This document shows positions 7,840-15,645 of a stretch of DNA of 64,000 nt, in pieces (the first letter of the stretch is position 1; each line of letters opens with the position of its first letter). The notes under the pieces were generated by a model. The model made no database searches. It had not been told where the DNA came from and saw only the letters and a program-made list of their open reading frames with translations. Source of the stretch: an uncultured Clostridiaceae bacterium (GTDB taxonomy: Bacteria > Bacillota > Clostridia > Lachnospirales > Lachnospiraceae). A program made the translations under genes and the position numbers. The stretch spans positions 59,335 to 123,334 of the forward strand of contig CABSIM010000002.1 in the NCBI GenBank assembly GCA_902477765.1, given 5' to 3'.

Positions 7840-9117
7840 GTGACGCGGAAAGAAAAGCTGCGGAAAATCCTGATTTGCGTTTTCTGGTTTTCCCTGGTTT
7901 TCACAGCCGGTTTTTCCTGGTTTTATCTGAAACAGGCGGTGCCTGACCGTCTGAATCTGGTGGCCAATGAAGAAGAAGTTTTTGATTTTTCCCTGCCGCC
8001 GGGGGTGACATTTGAAAGCGGCAGCGAGGAAGTGGTGCTGGGAAATACGTCCAATATTCCGGAAGGACAGGTCCGGATACAGGAAGCGGAATCCGTATCC
8101 ATGTACGGAACCAGCCAGGGCAGCTATCAGGTGGATATGAAACTGTTCGGCCTGATCCATCTGAAGGATATCCAGGTGGACGTGGTGGACAGCATGTATG
8201 CGGTTCCCTGCGGACTTCCGGTGGGAATCTACTTAAAGTCTGACGGGGTCATGGTGATCGGTACCGGACAGATCGAGGATGAGACGGGAACCGCAGTGGA
8301 GCCGGCTTACGGGGTATTGAAATCGGGGGATTATATTACAAAAGTCAATGGGAAGACACTGGAAAATAAGGAAGACCTGATGGATGCGGTCAACGATTCC
8401 GGAGGAGATACCGTGGAACTGGAAATCCGCCGGGAAGAAGAAACCATGCTGGTGAATCTGGATCCGGTTCCCGCAGCCGACGGTACCTATAAACTGGGCA
8501 TCTGGGTGCGGGACGATACCCAGGGCATCGGAACCGTGACCTATGTGGAACAGGACGGATCTTTCGGAGCCCTGGGCCACGGCATCAGTGACAGTGATAC
8601 CGGCATGCTGGTGGACATCGGTGAAGGAGAACTTTATGAGACAAAAATCCTGGGGATTGAAAAAGGAACGGCCGGGGATCCGGGCGTCATGTCCGGGGTG
8701 ATCTATTACGGCAGCGGTACGAAGCTGGGCCAGGTGGATGCCAATACGGAAGAGGGAATTTTCGGACAGGTAAATGACGCTTTTATGAAATCCGTCAGTG
8801 CTGAAGCCATTCCGGTGGGATTCCGTCAGGATGTCCACAAAGGGAAAGCGTATATAAGAAGCGATGTGTCCGGGGAACTGAAAGATTATGAGATCGAGAT
8901 CCAGAAGGTGGATTACTCCACATCCCATAAAAACAAGGGAATGGTGATCCAGGTGACGGACCCGGAACTGATTGCGCTGACCGGGGGCATTGTCCAGGGC
9001 ATGAGCGGAAGTCCCATTATCCAGGACGGCAGACTGATCGGCGCCGTAACCCACGTATTTATTCAGGACAGCACCAGAGGATACGGGATTTTCATTGAAA
9101 ACATGCTGGAACACTGA
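7840..9117 (+). CDS. spoIVB: SpoIVB serine peptidase, forespore-to-mother-cell signal
   Basis: S55-family serine peptidase of 425 residues that the forespore secretes into the intermembrane space, where it triggers processing of pro-sigma-K. I chose GTG 7840 because AAAGGAGG (7825-7832) lies 7 bases upstream and the length then matches the family; the frame is open further upstream but without a site. One N-terminal membrane helix (ILICVFWFSLVFTAGFSWF) is followed by a PDZ domain (GVLKSGDYITKVNGKTLENK) and the peptidase domain with ALGHGISD (His247) and GMSGSPII (Ser391). The next gene is not spo0A, although spo0A normally follows here; instead an alcohol dehydrogenase faces it from the other strand. 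Confidence 0.95.
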   Translation: MTRKEKLRKILICVFWFSLVFTAGFSWFYLKQAVPDRLNLVANEEEVFDFSLPPGVTFESGSEEVVLGNTSNIPEGQVRIQEAESVSMYGTSQGSYQVDMKLFGLIHLKDIQVDVVDSMYAVPCGLPVGIYLKSDGVMVIGTGQIEDETGTAVEPAYGVLKSGDYITKVNGKTLENKEDLMDAVNDSGGDTVELEIRREEETMLVNLDPVPAADGTYKLGIWVRDDTQGIGTVTYVEQDGSFGALGHGISDSDTGMLVDIGEGELYETKILGIEKGTAGDPGVMSGVIYYGSGTKLGQVDANTEEGIFGQVNDAFMKSVSAEAIPVGFRQDVHKGKAYIRSDVSGELKDYEIEIQKVDYSTSHKNKGMVIQVTDPELIALTGGIVQGMSGSPIIQDGRLIGAVTHVFIQDSTRGYGIFIENMLEH

Positions 9118-9190
9118 GACATCTGCACCGGAGACGTATGGGGCGGAAGATGGACTTTTGGGCAGATTCCGCGGAAGAGAAAAGAAGGCA

Positions 9191-9247
9191 AAAAATAAAA
9201 TACAGAAAAAGAATCCCCGGGGAACCGTAAGGCTCACGGGGATTCTC
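9191..9247 (-). terminator. Terminator of the alcohol dehydrogenase gene
   Basis: Perfect 9-base stem AGAATCCCC (9211-9219) with GGGGATTCT (9239-9247). Read on the minus strand, the hairpin is followed by TTTTTCTGTATTTTATTTTTT-like U-rich sequence, so it serves the minus-strand gene. It probably also stops spoIVB read-through. Confidence 0.75.
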
Positions 9248-9329
9248 TGATTATGGAGTATTGGATTAAGATAAGAATCTATGCAGCGCCTGCACCGGAA
9301 AAGTACAGACGGCATATGCGGGGATTATG

Positions 9330-10517
9330 TTAGAAATCCACTTCTTCGTCGTAGAAGCAGCATTTCAGAAGTTTTGCCATTACATCCGGAGTAATGGATC
9401 TGGGGTTGGAACCGGTACATGCATCACCTACGGCCAGCTCAGCCACAGACGGAAGTTTCTCAAGGAATTCCTTTTCATCAATGATGCCGCCTTCATAGTC
9501 CCTGATGCAGGACGGGATATCCAGGTCCTTGTTCATGGCCTTGATTCTGCTGATGAGAGCTTCCGTCAGTTCTTCGTCCGTAGAGCCTTCCAGATGAATG
9601 AATCTTGCGATTTCCGCATATCTTCTGGCAGCTTCCGGCTCTCTGGAGTTGTATTTGATTACCTTCGGAAGGTACATGGCATTGGCACATCCATGGACAA
9701 TATGGCCGCCGGAATATGCGGCACCGGTCTTGTGAGCCATGGAATGAACAATTCCCAGAAGCGCATTGGAGAATGCCATGCCGGCCAGGCACTGGGCGTC
9801 ATGCATCTTTGCACGGGCTTCCATATCGCCGTTGTAGGAGGGAACCAGATATTTGTCGATCATTTCGATGGCATGGAGTGCCAGGGGATCCGTATACTCG
9901 CAGTGAAGTGTGGATACATATGCCTCAATGGCGTGAGTCATGGCATCCATACCGGTGTGAGCCGTAAGCTTCTTCGGCATGGTTTCAGCCAGAGCCGGAT
10001 CTACGATGGCCACATCGGGAGTGATGTTGAAGTCAGCCAGCGGATATTTGATTCCTTTCTGATAATCAGTGATAACGGAGAAGGCAGTTACTTCCGTGGC
10101 CGTTCCGGATGTGGAAGAAATGGCACAGAATTTTGCCTTGGTGCGCAGAGTCGGGAAATTAAAGGGAGTGATCAGGCTTTCGAATGTGGTATCCGGATAT
10201 TCATAAAATGCCCACATTGCCTTGGCTGCATCGATGGGAGAACCGCCGCCGACCGCTACGATCCAGTCGGGACCGAATTTCTGCATGGCAGCTGCGCCTT
10301 TCATTACGGTTTCAACGGAAGGATCCGGCTCAACACCTTCGAAAAGTTCAACTTCCATTCCGGCTTCTTTCAGATATGCGACAACTTTGTCAAGGAATCC
10401 AAAACGTTTCATGGATCCGCCGCCTACAACAACCATGGCCTTTTTGCCCGGAAGTGTCTTCAGTGCTTCCAGAGCATCTTTTCCGTGATACAGATCTCTT
10501 GGTAATGTAAATCTCAT
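9330..10517 (-). CDS. Iron-containing alcohol dehydrogenase (butanol/ethanol type)
   Basis: Type III metal-dependent alcohol dehydrogenase of 395 residues that reduces aldehydes to alcohols with NAD(P)H, a way to dispose of reducing power in fermentation. The nucleotide-binding motif is VVVGGGSMKRFG, with AVGGGSPIDAAKAMW further on. D191 and H195 in TGMDAMTHAIEAY, H258 in VHSMAH and H275 in HGCANA stand where the family places its metal ligands. The ribosome site AAGGAGAGG is well placed. The gene is monocistronic, with its own promoter, a Rex-like operator at the start point and a terminator. Cofactor and substrate cannot be fixed from sequence; NADP-linked butanol dehydrogenases are the closest match I recall. 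Confidence 0.9.
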   Translation of the reverse strand: MRFTLPRDLYHGKDALEALKTLPGKKAMVVVGGGSMKRFGFLDKVVAYLKEAGMEVELFEGVEPDPSVETVMKGAAAMQKFGPDWIVAVGGGSPIDAAKAMWAFYEYPDTTFESLITPFNFPTLRTKAKFCAISSTSGTATEVTAFSVITDYQKGIKYPLADFNITPDVAIVDPALAETMPKKLTAHTGMDAMTHAIEAYVSTLHCEYTDPLALHAIEMIDKYLVPSYNGDMEARAKMHDAQCLAGMAFSNALLGIVHSMAHKTGAAYSGGHIVHGCANAMYLPKVIKYNSREPEAARRYAEIARFIHLEGSTDEELTEALISRIKAMNKDLDIPSCIRDYEGGIIDEKEFLEKLPSVAELAVGDACTGSNPRSITPDVMAKLLKCCFYDEEVDF

Positions 10518-10562
10518 AACGCACCTCTCCTTAAAAAACGTAAATTCAGGTAAAACCTGTAT

Positions 10563-10580
10563 TTGTTATTTATTTAACGA
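10563..10580 (-). promoter_or_regulatory. Candidate Rex operator
   Basis: The 18 bases TTGTTATTTATTTAACGA match 12 of the 14 fixed positions of the clostridial Rex site TTGTTAA-N4-TTAACAA. The site covers the predicted start point of the alcohol dehydrogenase promoter. Rex senses the NADH/NAD ratio and is known to repress fermentation dehydrogenases, so location and target both fit. Confidence 0.6.
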
Positions 10581-10584
10581 TTAC

Positions 10585-10613
10585 ATCATAGCACTGAAGG
10601 GTGGAAAAGTCAA
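10585..10613 (-). promoter_or_regulatory. Promoter of the alcohol dehydrogenase gene
   Basis: On the minus strand, TTGACT (10613-10608), a 17-base spacer and TATGAT (10590-10585), preceded by TGC that gives an extended -10. The start point is near 10578. The leader also has the small palindrome CAGGTAAAACCTG at 10547-10559, which may be a second operator or a hairpin. Confidence 0.8.
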
Positions 10614-10736
10614 TAGTTCCCGGGAATGTAAGTAAAAAATTATAAAGAGATGGTATAAATGGAAAAAACTTTATTATATTATGCTGAATCCGGCCGGGAA
10701 TTTTAAAAAGAAGAATGTTAAAATAATATTGAAGTC

Positions 10737-10765
10737 TGGATACGGAGTGCAGGAAATGATATAAT
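10737..10765 (+). promoter_or_regulatory. Promoter of the DUF2200 gene
   Basis: TGGATA (10737-10742), a 17-base spacer and TATAAT (10760-10765) with an extended -10 (TGA before it). The start point is near 10772, about 44 bases before the ATG at 10816. Confidence 0.6.
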
Positions 10766-10815
10766 ACCGGGAAAGACAAGCCGCGTCCGGAGCGGCAGAA
10801 ACGGAGGAATGTCTG

Positions 10816-11166
10816 ATGAAATATGAAAAAGTCTATTCCATGGACTTTAAAAACATATATCCTCTGCTGGTGGGAAAGGCGGCAAGGAAAGGCCGGTCTG
10901 AGGAAGAAGTCATGGAGATCATCTGCTGGCTTACGGGATATACGCCGGGAGACGTGAGGAACATTCTGGAAAAGGGAATGCCGTACGGGGATTTTTTCCT
11001 GAAGGCCCCCTGCCTGAACCCTGACAGGGAAAAAATCCGGGGTACCATATGCGGAACGCGCATTGAGGAAATAGACGAGCCTCTGATGAAAGAAATCCGC
11101 TGTCTGGACAAACTGGTGGATGAACTGGCCAAAGGCAGGCCCATGGACAGGATTCTGAGAAGATGA
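10816..11166 (+). CDS. DUF2200 family protein
   Basis: Small cytosolic protein of 116 residues matching the DUF2200 family, whose N-terminal block MKYEKVYSMDFKNIYPLLV and the following IICWLTGYTPGDV are recognisable here. The function of the family is unknown. There is no signal peptide, membrane helix or metal motif. The C-terminal third is charged and helical. The gene stands alone between its own promoter and a strong terminator, so nothing can be learned from neighbours. AGAAACGGAGGAATGTCTG upstream supplies a GGAGG site 8 bases before ATG 10816. Confidence 0.8.
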   Translation: MKYEKVYSMDFKNIYPLLVGKAARKGRSEEEVMEIICWLTGYTPGDVRNILEKGMPYGDFFLKAPCLNPDREKIRGTICGTRIEEIDEPLMKEIRCLDKLVDELAKGRPMDRILRR

Positions 11167-11225
11167 CGGAGAACCGGACATGGAAGTCTCCGGGGCGGAT
11201 CTGGTTCCGTTTTCAGAATATCAGA

Positions 11226-11264
11226 AAGACGGCTTCCGGAAAATCCGGACAGCCGTCTTTTTCT
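11226..11264 (+). terminator. Terminator after the DUF2200 gene
   Basis: AAGACGGCT (11226-11234) pairs with AGCCGTCTT (11251-11259); the inner TCCGG and CCGGA extend the stem. T-rich TTTTTCTTC follows. The symmetry might also allow weak use from the other side by the XRE gene. Confidence 0.85.
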
Positions 11265-11336
11265 TCATCACTTTTCTGCGGGCCTGCATATGCCCGTCTT
11301 AAGGAGTTTTCTGCTGCTGATGCAGGATTCCGCAGG

Positions 11337-11681
11337 TTATCTGTTTTTCTCAATGCTCAGATAGTATTCCGAAAGATCCAGAGCATGCGAGACTTCCTGC
11401 GGTGTATACTGCCGGCAGAGCGCCTCGAATTTTTTCTGATTCATGTCTGAAATTTCCATTCCTTCACCAAACAGAAGATAATCCACGGAGACATGGCAGC
11501 TTTTGGCGATCTGAGCCACGATATCCAGACTTGCAGTCCGTTTTCCGCCTTCAATAAGCGCAAGATATGAAGTGGAGATGTGGATCATTTCCGCAAAAAC
11601 TTCCTGTGTTTTTTTCTGAGTGGCCCGGAGTCCCCGGATCCGCTTTCCCATTGCTTCCAGATTGACAGAATACATATTCAT
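11337..11681 (-). CDS. XRE family transcriptional regulator
   Basis: Helix-turn-helix protein of 114 residues. The N-terminal domain (about residues 8-70) is a Cro/C1-type HTH: MGKRIRGLRATQKKTQEVFA, then STSYLALIEGGKRTASLDIV and the closing SVDYLLFGE. The remaining 45 residues are a short helical tail without a recognised ligand domain. It is transcribed away from the M28 peptidase and oligopeptide transporter operon, and the 249 bases between them hold several dyads, so it may regulate itself and that operon. This is inferred from position only. No clear terminator is seen after it. Confidence 0.85.
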   Translation of the reverse strand: MNMYSVNLEAMGKRIRGLRATQKKTQEVFAEMIHISTSYLALIEGGKRTASLDIVAQIAKSCHVSVDYLLFGEGMEISDMNQKKFEALCRQYTPQEVSHALDLSEYYLSIEKNR

Positions 11682-11786
11682 AAATGTCGGTCCTCTTCTT
11701 GTGGTTAACAGTACAGTTTAATCATATCATTTCATGCTGGTAAGATATTTTCTTATAGAAATAATTATATTTACTATATGTAATAA

Positions 11787-11809
11787 ATGATTCCGCAGAA
11801 CGGAATCAT
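11787..11809. promoter_or_regulatory. Perfect inverted repeat between XRE and M28 genes
   Basis: ATGATTCCG (11787-11795) and CGGAATCAT (11801-11809) are perfect arms around a 5-base centre. There is no U-run after it on the plus strand and only a weak one on the minus strand, so an operator is more likely than a terminator. The XRE protein is the obvious candidate to bind it. Confidence 0.5.
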
Positions 11810-11837
11810 ACTGTAAAAATGGAACGTTCTGACAAAA

Positions 11838-11875
11838 AATGACTGACAGTCATTATTTTATTGACTATCAGTAAA
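11838..11875. promoter_or_regulatory. Paired TGACT-N3-AGT(C/A)A dyads at the M28-opp promoter
   Basis: The first dyad is the perfect 17-base palindrome AATGACTG-A-CAGTCATT (11838-11854). A second, one-mismatch copy of its core (TGACT at 11862, AGTAA ending at 11874) starts 22 bases later, two helical turns away, and overlaps the -35 box. This spacing suits cooperative binding of a repressor. Confidence 0.55.
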
Positions 11876-11889
11876 TAATCCGATATAAT
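11861..11889 (+). promoter_or_regulatory. Promoter of the M28 peptidase-opp operon
   Basis: TTGACT (11861-11866), 17-base spacer, TATAAT (11884-11889): nearly a consensus housekeeping promoter. The start point is near 11896, about 35 bases before the ATG. Confidence 0.85.
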
Positions 11890-11930
11890 GAAAGTGCAGT
11901 TCGGAAAAAATATGAAAAGGGGATGACAAT

Positions 11931-13667
11931 ATGAAGGAAATGAAAAAGTTTCAGGAATTTTCTGAAACAATTTCCCGGGCACTGGAATGCGGACGGATGA
12001 TGGATGATATTGAGACTTTCAGCCATCTGAACCGGTATACAGGTTCGGAAGACGGCGAAAAAGCAGCGGAAATCATCGCCGGCCGCATGGAAAGCCTGGG
12101 AATTTCCGTATCCAGGGAACGTTACAGAGTCTATCGCAGCCTGCCGGGGAATGCTTCGGTCCATGTGACGGGAGCGGCGGGCGGTAAACAGTATCCTCTG
12201 ACTCCATATGTATACAGCGGAACGGCAGACAATCTGACCGCGGAGCTGGTTTTTGACGAAATGAGCGTGACCGGCTGTACACAGAGGGAGATGGGGAACC
12301 GGATGGCGGCTTTCAGGGGAAAAATCGTGCTGACCTATGAAGCGGGATTTGACTTTGCATGCCTGGCCAAAGCCGCGGGGGCTCTTGGAATTCTTACCAT
12401 CTGGCATGCCAATCTGGCGCACCACGGAACACTGGGGGGTGTCTGGGGAACGCCGGAACCGGACGATCTTCTGCACCGATATCCCAGAATACCCTTTGCG
12501 GAAATCTGCCGGGATGACGGAGAGGAACTGAGAAATCTGTGTGCCGGAAGCAGCGGTCCGGTGGAGGTTTCCCTTCATGTGGAGATGGATGACCGTATTG
12601 TGTCTTCCATGATGCCGGTGGCTGTCATAAAGGGAAAAAGTGAAAAGTTTGTTCTGGTATCCGGGCATTATGATTCCTGGTACGAAGGGGTTACAGACAA
12701 CGGGGTTGCAAATGCCGCCATGATGGAGATGGCCAGAGTATTCAGCAAATATCAGGACCAGCTGGAACGGACCGTGGTGTTTGCCTGGTGGTCCGGCCAT
12801 TCGGACGGGAGATATTCCGGTTCCGCCTGGTATTATGACAATCACTGGATGGAACTGAAAAAAGACTGTGTGGCCCATATCAACATGGATATCTGCGGAT
12901 GCAAGGGGTCCGATCTGGTGGGATTCAATACCTCCATGCTGGAGGGGGCGGATTTTGACCGGGAATTTCTGAAACGGTACAACGACAGTGAGCCGATTCC
13001 GCCGGTCCCCATGGCAAGGTTTGCAGATCAGACTTTCTGGGGAGCAGACGTGCCGTTTGCCATCATGCCGAAATTCAGCAGAAAGAACAGCGGAAAAACC
13101 ACATTTTACTGGTGGCACTCCAAAGAAGACACGCTGGATAAAGTGGATCCCGGGATTGTGCTCAGGGATGCGGATGTAATCGCCAGACTGACGGCGGTAT
13201 TTGCGAATATTCCGAGGCTTCCGGCGGACATGACCGGATTTGCGGATCTGATGCGGGCCAGACTTGAGACGATAGAGGAGAGGCTGCCGGAAGGCTTCAG
13301 TCTGAAACCGGTGTATCCGCAGCTGGAGAAACTGAGGAAACTGCTTGAGGAGACCGAGGAGATCCTGGTACAGAAAGAGCAGTGTATGGAAGAAACAGAC
13401 ACCGCCGTGATCCGGATTTCAGGAGAAATGGTCCGGCTGGCCTACACATCTTCCAGCCCCTATCACCAGGATCCGGCTGTGGACAGCGCCATGTTCCCGG
13501 CTCTGAGCAGGGCTGCGGGTGTGACACGGGAAAACACGGATGAAGCGTATTATCTGGCGCTTCAGACCAGATTCCTCCGCCAGAGAAACCGGCTGGAAGG
13601 GCAGCTGGTGTCCCTGCAGGAACTGTGTGAGAATCTTCTGTACCGGTGGAAAAACGGGGAACCGTAG
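11931..13667 (+). CDS. M28 family metallopeptidase (aminopeptidase-like)
   Basis: Zinc peptidase-like protein of 578 residues with no signal peptide, so probably cytosolic. An inserted PA-like region (about residues 75-215) precedes the M28 core. Likely metal residues are H246 and D248 (GHYDSW), D256 (VTDNG), D320 (NMD) and H396 (WWHSKEDT). Where classical M28 enzymes have the catalytic Glu pair, this protein has WWSGHSDGRYSGS (H290), a variant seen in a subgroup of the family, so the mechanism may differ. A helical extension of about 150 residues ends the protein. It is the first gene of an operon with a complete oligopeptide transporter, which suggests that it cleaves imported peptides. AAAAGGGGA lies 7 bases before ATG 11931. 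Confidence 0.85.
   Translation: MKEMKKFQEFSETISRALECGRMMDDIETFSHLNRYTGSEDGEKAAEIIAGRMESLGISVSRERYRVYRSLPGNASVHVTGAAGGKQYPLTPYVYSGTADNLTAELVFDEMSVTGCTQREMGNRMAAFRGKIVLTYEAGFDFACLAKAAGALGILTIWHANLAHHGTLGGVWGTPEPDDLLHRYPRIPFAEICRDDGEELRNLCAGSSGPVEVSLHVEMDDRIVSSMMPVAVIKGKSEKFVLVSGHYDSWYEGVTDNGVANAAMMEMARVFSKYQDQLERTVVFAWWSGHSDGRYSGSAWYYDNHWMELKKDCVAHINMDICGCKGSDLVGFNTSMLEGADFDREFLKRYNDSEPIPPVPMARFADQTFWGADVPFAIMPKFSRKNSGKTTFYWWHSKEDTLDKVDPGIVLRDADVIARLTAVFANIPRLPADMTGFADLMRARLETIEERLPEGFSLKPVYPQLEKLRKLLEETEEILVQKEQCMEETDTAVIRISGEMVRLAYTSSSPYHQDPAVDSAMFPALSRAAGVTRENTDEAYYLALQTRFLRQRNRLEGQLVSLQELCENLLYRWKNGEP
11948..11970 (+). promoter_or_regulatory. CodY-like box inside the start of the M28 gene
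   Basis: AATTTTCTGAAACAA (11956-11970) matches 12 of 15 positions of the CodY consensus AATTTTCWGAAAATT. It is also part of a perfect dyad GTTTCAG-N7-CTGAAAC (11948-11968). It lies about 55 bases downstream of the predicted start point, a roadblock position. Peptide transport operons are classical CodY targets. Confidence 0.45.
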
Positions 13668-13743
13668 GCTTGGCATCCGGAAGCCCGCGTCCGTCAGGAG
13701 GGCGGTGCGGATTCCGGAGCGCTGCGAAGGAAAGGAGTTTTCC

Positions 13744-14697
13744 ATGCTCAGATATATTATAAAAAGATTTCTGCTGGTGATCCCGGTCCTTCTGGGAGCC
13801 ACGCTGCTGGTATTTACCATTATGGAATTTACGCCGGGTGATCCGGCCAGGCTGATTCTGGGAGATGAAGCCACAGAGGAAGAGGTTATGGAACTGCGCG
13901 AGGAAATGGGACTGAACGATCCCTTTGCCGTCCGGTACATACGCTTTGTGGGAGGAATGCTGCACGGTGATCTGGGAGTGTCCTACCGGAATACGCTGGA
14001 AGTATCTGATCAGATCATTCAGAGACTGAAAAACACCATGCTGCTGGCAGGCACGGCGGTTTTCATTGCCGTGGTCATCGGAATCCCTGTGGGCATCATT
14101 TCGGCCATCAAACAGTATACCATTTTCGATAATATTGTCATGATGGTGACCCTGTTTCTGGCGGCATCGCCGGTGTTCTGGCTGGGTCTGATGCTGGTCA
14201 TCGTATTTGCACTGAATCTGGGAATCTTTCCGGCTGCCGGAATGAAAACCGGATTCCCGGATCTGCTCATCTGTCTTGTGCTTCCCGCCTTTACCCTTTC
14301 CAGCAATACCATGGCCACCATAGCCAGAACAACCAGGTCCTCCATGCTGGAAGTGGTGCGTCAGGATTATATCGATACGGCGCGGGCCAAGGGACTGAAA
14401 GAATCCACGGTGACGGTCCGCCATATGCTTAAAAATGCACTGATCCCCATTGTGACCATGATCGGTCTCAGTTTCGGAGGACTTCTGGGAGGGTCTGTGG
14501 TAACCGAGTCCATTTTCGCCTGGCCCGGAGTCGGACGTTTTGTGGTGGAATCCATCAACTTCAAGGATACGCCCTCGGTGCTGGCTTCAGTTGTGATGCT
14601 GTCGGTATTTTCTACCTTTGTCAACCTGTTCGTGGATCTTCTGTACGCATTTGTGGATCCCCGGATCAAATCTCAGTACCAGACCAGAAGGAGGTGA
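13744..14697 (+). CDS. oppB: Oligopeptide ABC transporter permease (OppB/DppB)
   Basis: Inner-membrane permease of 317 residues for an oligopeptide or dipeptide importer. The first helix starts at residue 9 (FLLVIPVLLGATLLVFTIME), and the typical N-terminal block TPGDPARLILG follows. The cytoplasmic EAA loop is DYIDTARAKGLKESTVTVRH, the contact to the ATPase subunits, and the last block is FVDLLYAFVDPRIK. ATG 13744 was chosen because AAAGGAG (13731-13737) lies 6 bases upstream and the protein then begins with the conserved MLRYIIKR. The gap to the peptidase gene is 76 bases, with no promoter or terminator seen. The symbol could equally be dppB. Confidence 0.9.
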   Translation: MLRYIIKRFLLVIPVLLGATLLVFTIMEFTPGDPARLILGDEATEEEVMELREEMGLNDPFAVRYIRFVGGMLHGDLGVSYRNTLEVSDQIIQRLKNTMLLAGTAVFIAVVIGIPVGIISAIKQYTIFDNIVMMVTLFLAASPVFWLGLMLVIVFALNLGIFPAAGMKTGFPDLLICLVLPAFTLSSNTMATIARTTRSSMLEVVRQDYIDTARAKGLKESTVTVRHMLKNALIPIVTMIGLSFGGLLGGSVVTESIFAWPGVGRFVVESINFKDTPSVLASVVMLSVFSTFVNLFVDLLYAFVDPRIKSQYQTRRR

Positions 14698-14702
14698 CCG
14701 GC

Positions 14703-15629
14703 ATGTTCCAGACCATAAGGACAAGAAAAGCCGAAATCGAGGCGGCGGGAGCGGCCAGCCGGGACAGAACACTGTTCCAGCAGGCATGGATCCAGTTCAA
14801 ATATAATAAAAGGGCCATGCTGGGCCTGTTTATCATCGGTGCCCTGCTTGCCATTGTTTTTGTGACCATCGTCATCGATCTGGCCACCGGAAATGAAATC
14901 TACAACAACTATGTGATAAAGCAGAATCTGTATCTGAAGCTGCAGGGGCCCAGTCCGGAGCATCCTCTGGGGTGTGACGAGTTTGGACGGGACATGCTGT
15001 TCCGGATTCTCTGGGGCACCAAATATTCCCTTCTGCTGGGGTTCTGCGCGGTAACACTGTCCCTGCTGATCGGAGGTCCCCTGGGCATGCTGGCAGGGTT
15101 TTACGGAGGAAAGGCAGACAACATCATCATGCGCATCATGGATGTTTTCATGGCCTGTCCGTTCATCCTTCTGGCCATGGCCATTGTTGCGGCCCTGGGA
15201 GCCAGCACCGTCAATCTTCTGATTGCGCTGGGAGTATCCGGCATGGCGTCCTTTTCCAGAATCACCAGGGCAGCGGTAATGTCGGTGAAAGACAAGGAAT
15301 TTGTGGAATCCGCCAGGGCAGTGGGAGCCAATGACTTCATCATTCTGATGAAATACATTCTTCCCAATTCCATGGCGCCGATTCTGGTGCAGCTGACTCT
15401 GAGAATCGGTTCCTCCATCCTCAACGTGGCGGGACTTTCCTATATCGGGCTCGGTGTTCAGCCGCCGCTGCCGGAGTGGGGAGCCATACTGACCGCGGCC
15501 AAGGTATATATGAGGGACGCATGGCATATTTCGGTGTTTCCCGGACTGTTTCTGGTCATCACCGTCGTTGCCTTCAATCTGTTCGGAGACGGACTGAGGG
15601 ATGCCCTGGACCCGAAGCTGAAACGATAA
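14703..15629 (+). CDS. oppC: Oligopeptide ABC transporter permease (OppC/DppC)
   Basis: Second permease of the importer, 308 residues. It has an N-terminal cytoplasmic stretch, a first helix (MLGLFIIGALLAIVFVTIVI), the PLGCDEFGRDMLFRILWG block characteristic of OppC, and the EAA loop EFVESARAVGANDFIILMKY. I chose ATG 14703 because a near-perfect Shine-Dalgarno AAGGAGGTGA (14688-14697) lies 5 bases upstream. The GTG at 14694 lies inside that site and would be a poor start. The site itself overlaps the stop of oppB, so translation of the pair is coupled. Confidence 0.9.
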   Translation: MFQTIRTRKAEIEAAGAASRDRTLFQQAWIQFKYNKRAMLGLFIIGALLAIVFVTIVIDLATGNEIYNNYVIKQNLYLKLQGPSPEHPLGCDEFGRDMLFRILWGTKYSLLLGFCAVTLSLLIGGPLGMLAGFYGGKADNIIMRIMDVFMACPFILLAMAIVAALGASTVNLLIALGVSGMASFSRITRAAVMSVKDKEFVESARAVGANDFIILMKYILPNSMAPILVQLTLRIGSSILNVAGLSYIGLGVQPPLPEWGAILTAAKVYMRDAWHISVFPGLFLVITVVAFNLFGDGLRDALDPKLKR

Positions 15630-15645
15630 CGGGGAGGAAAGATAA

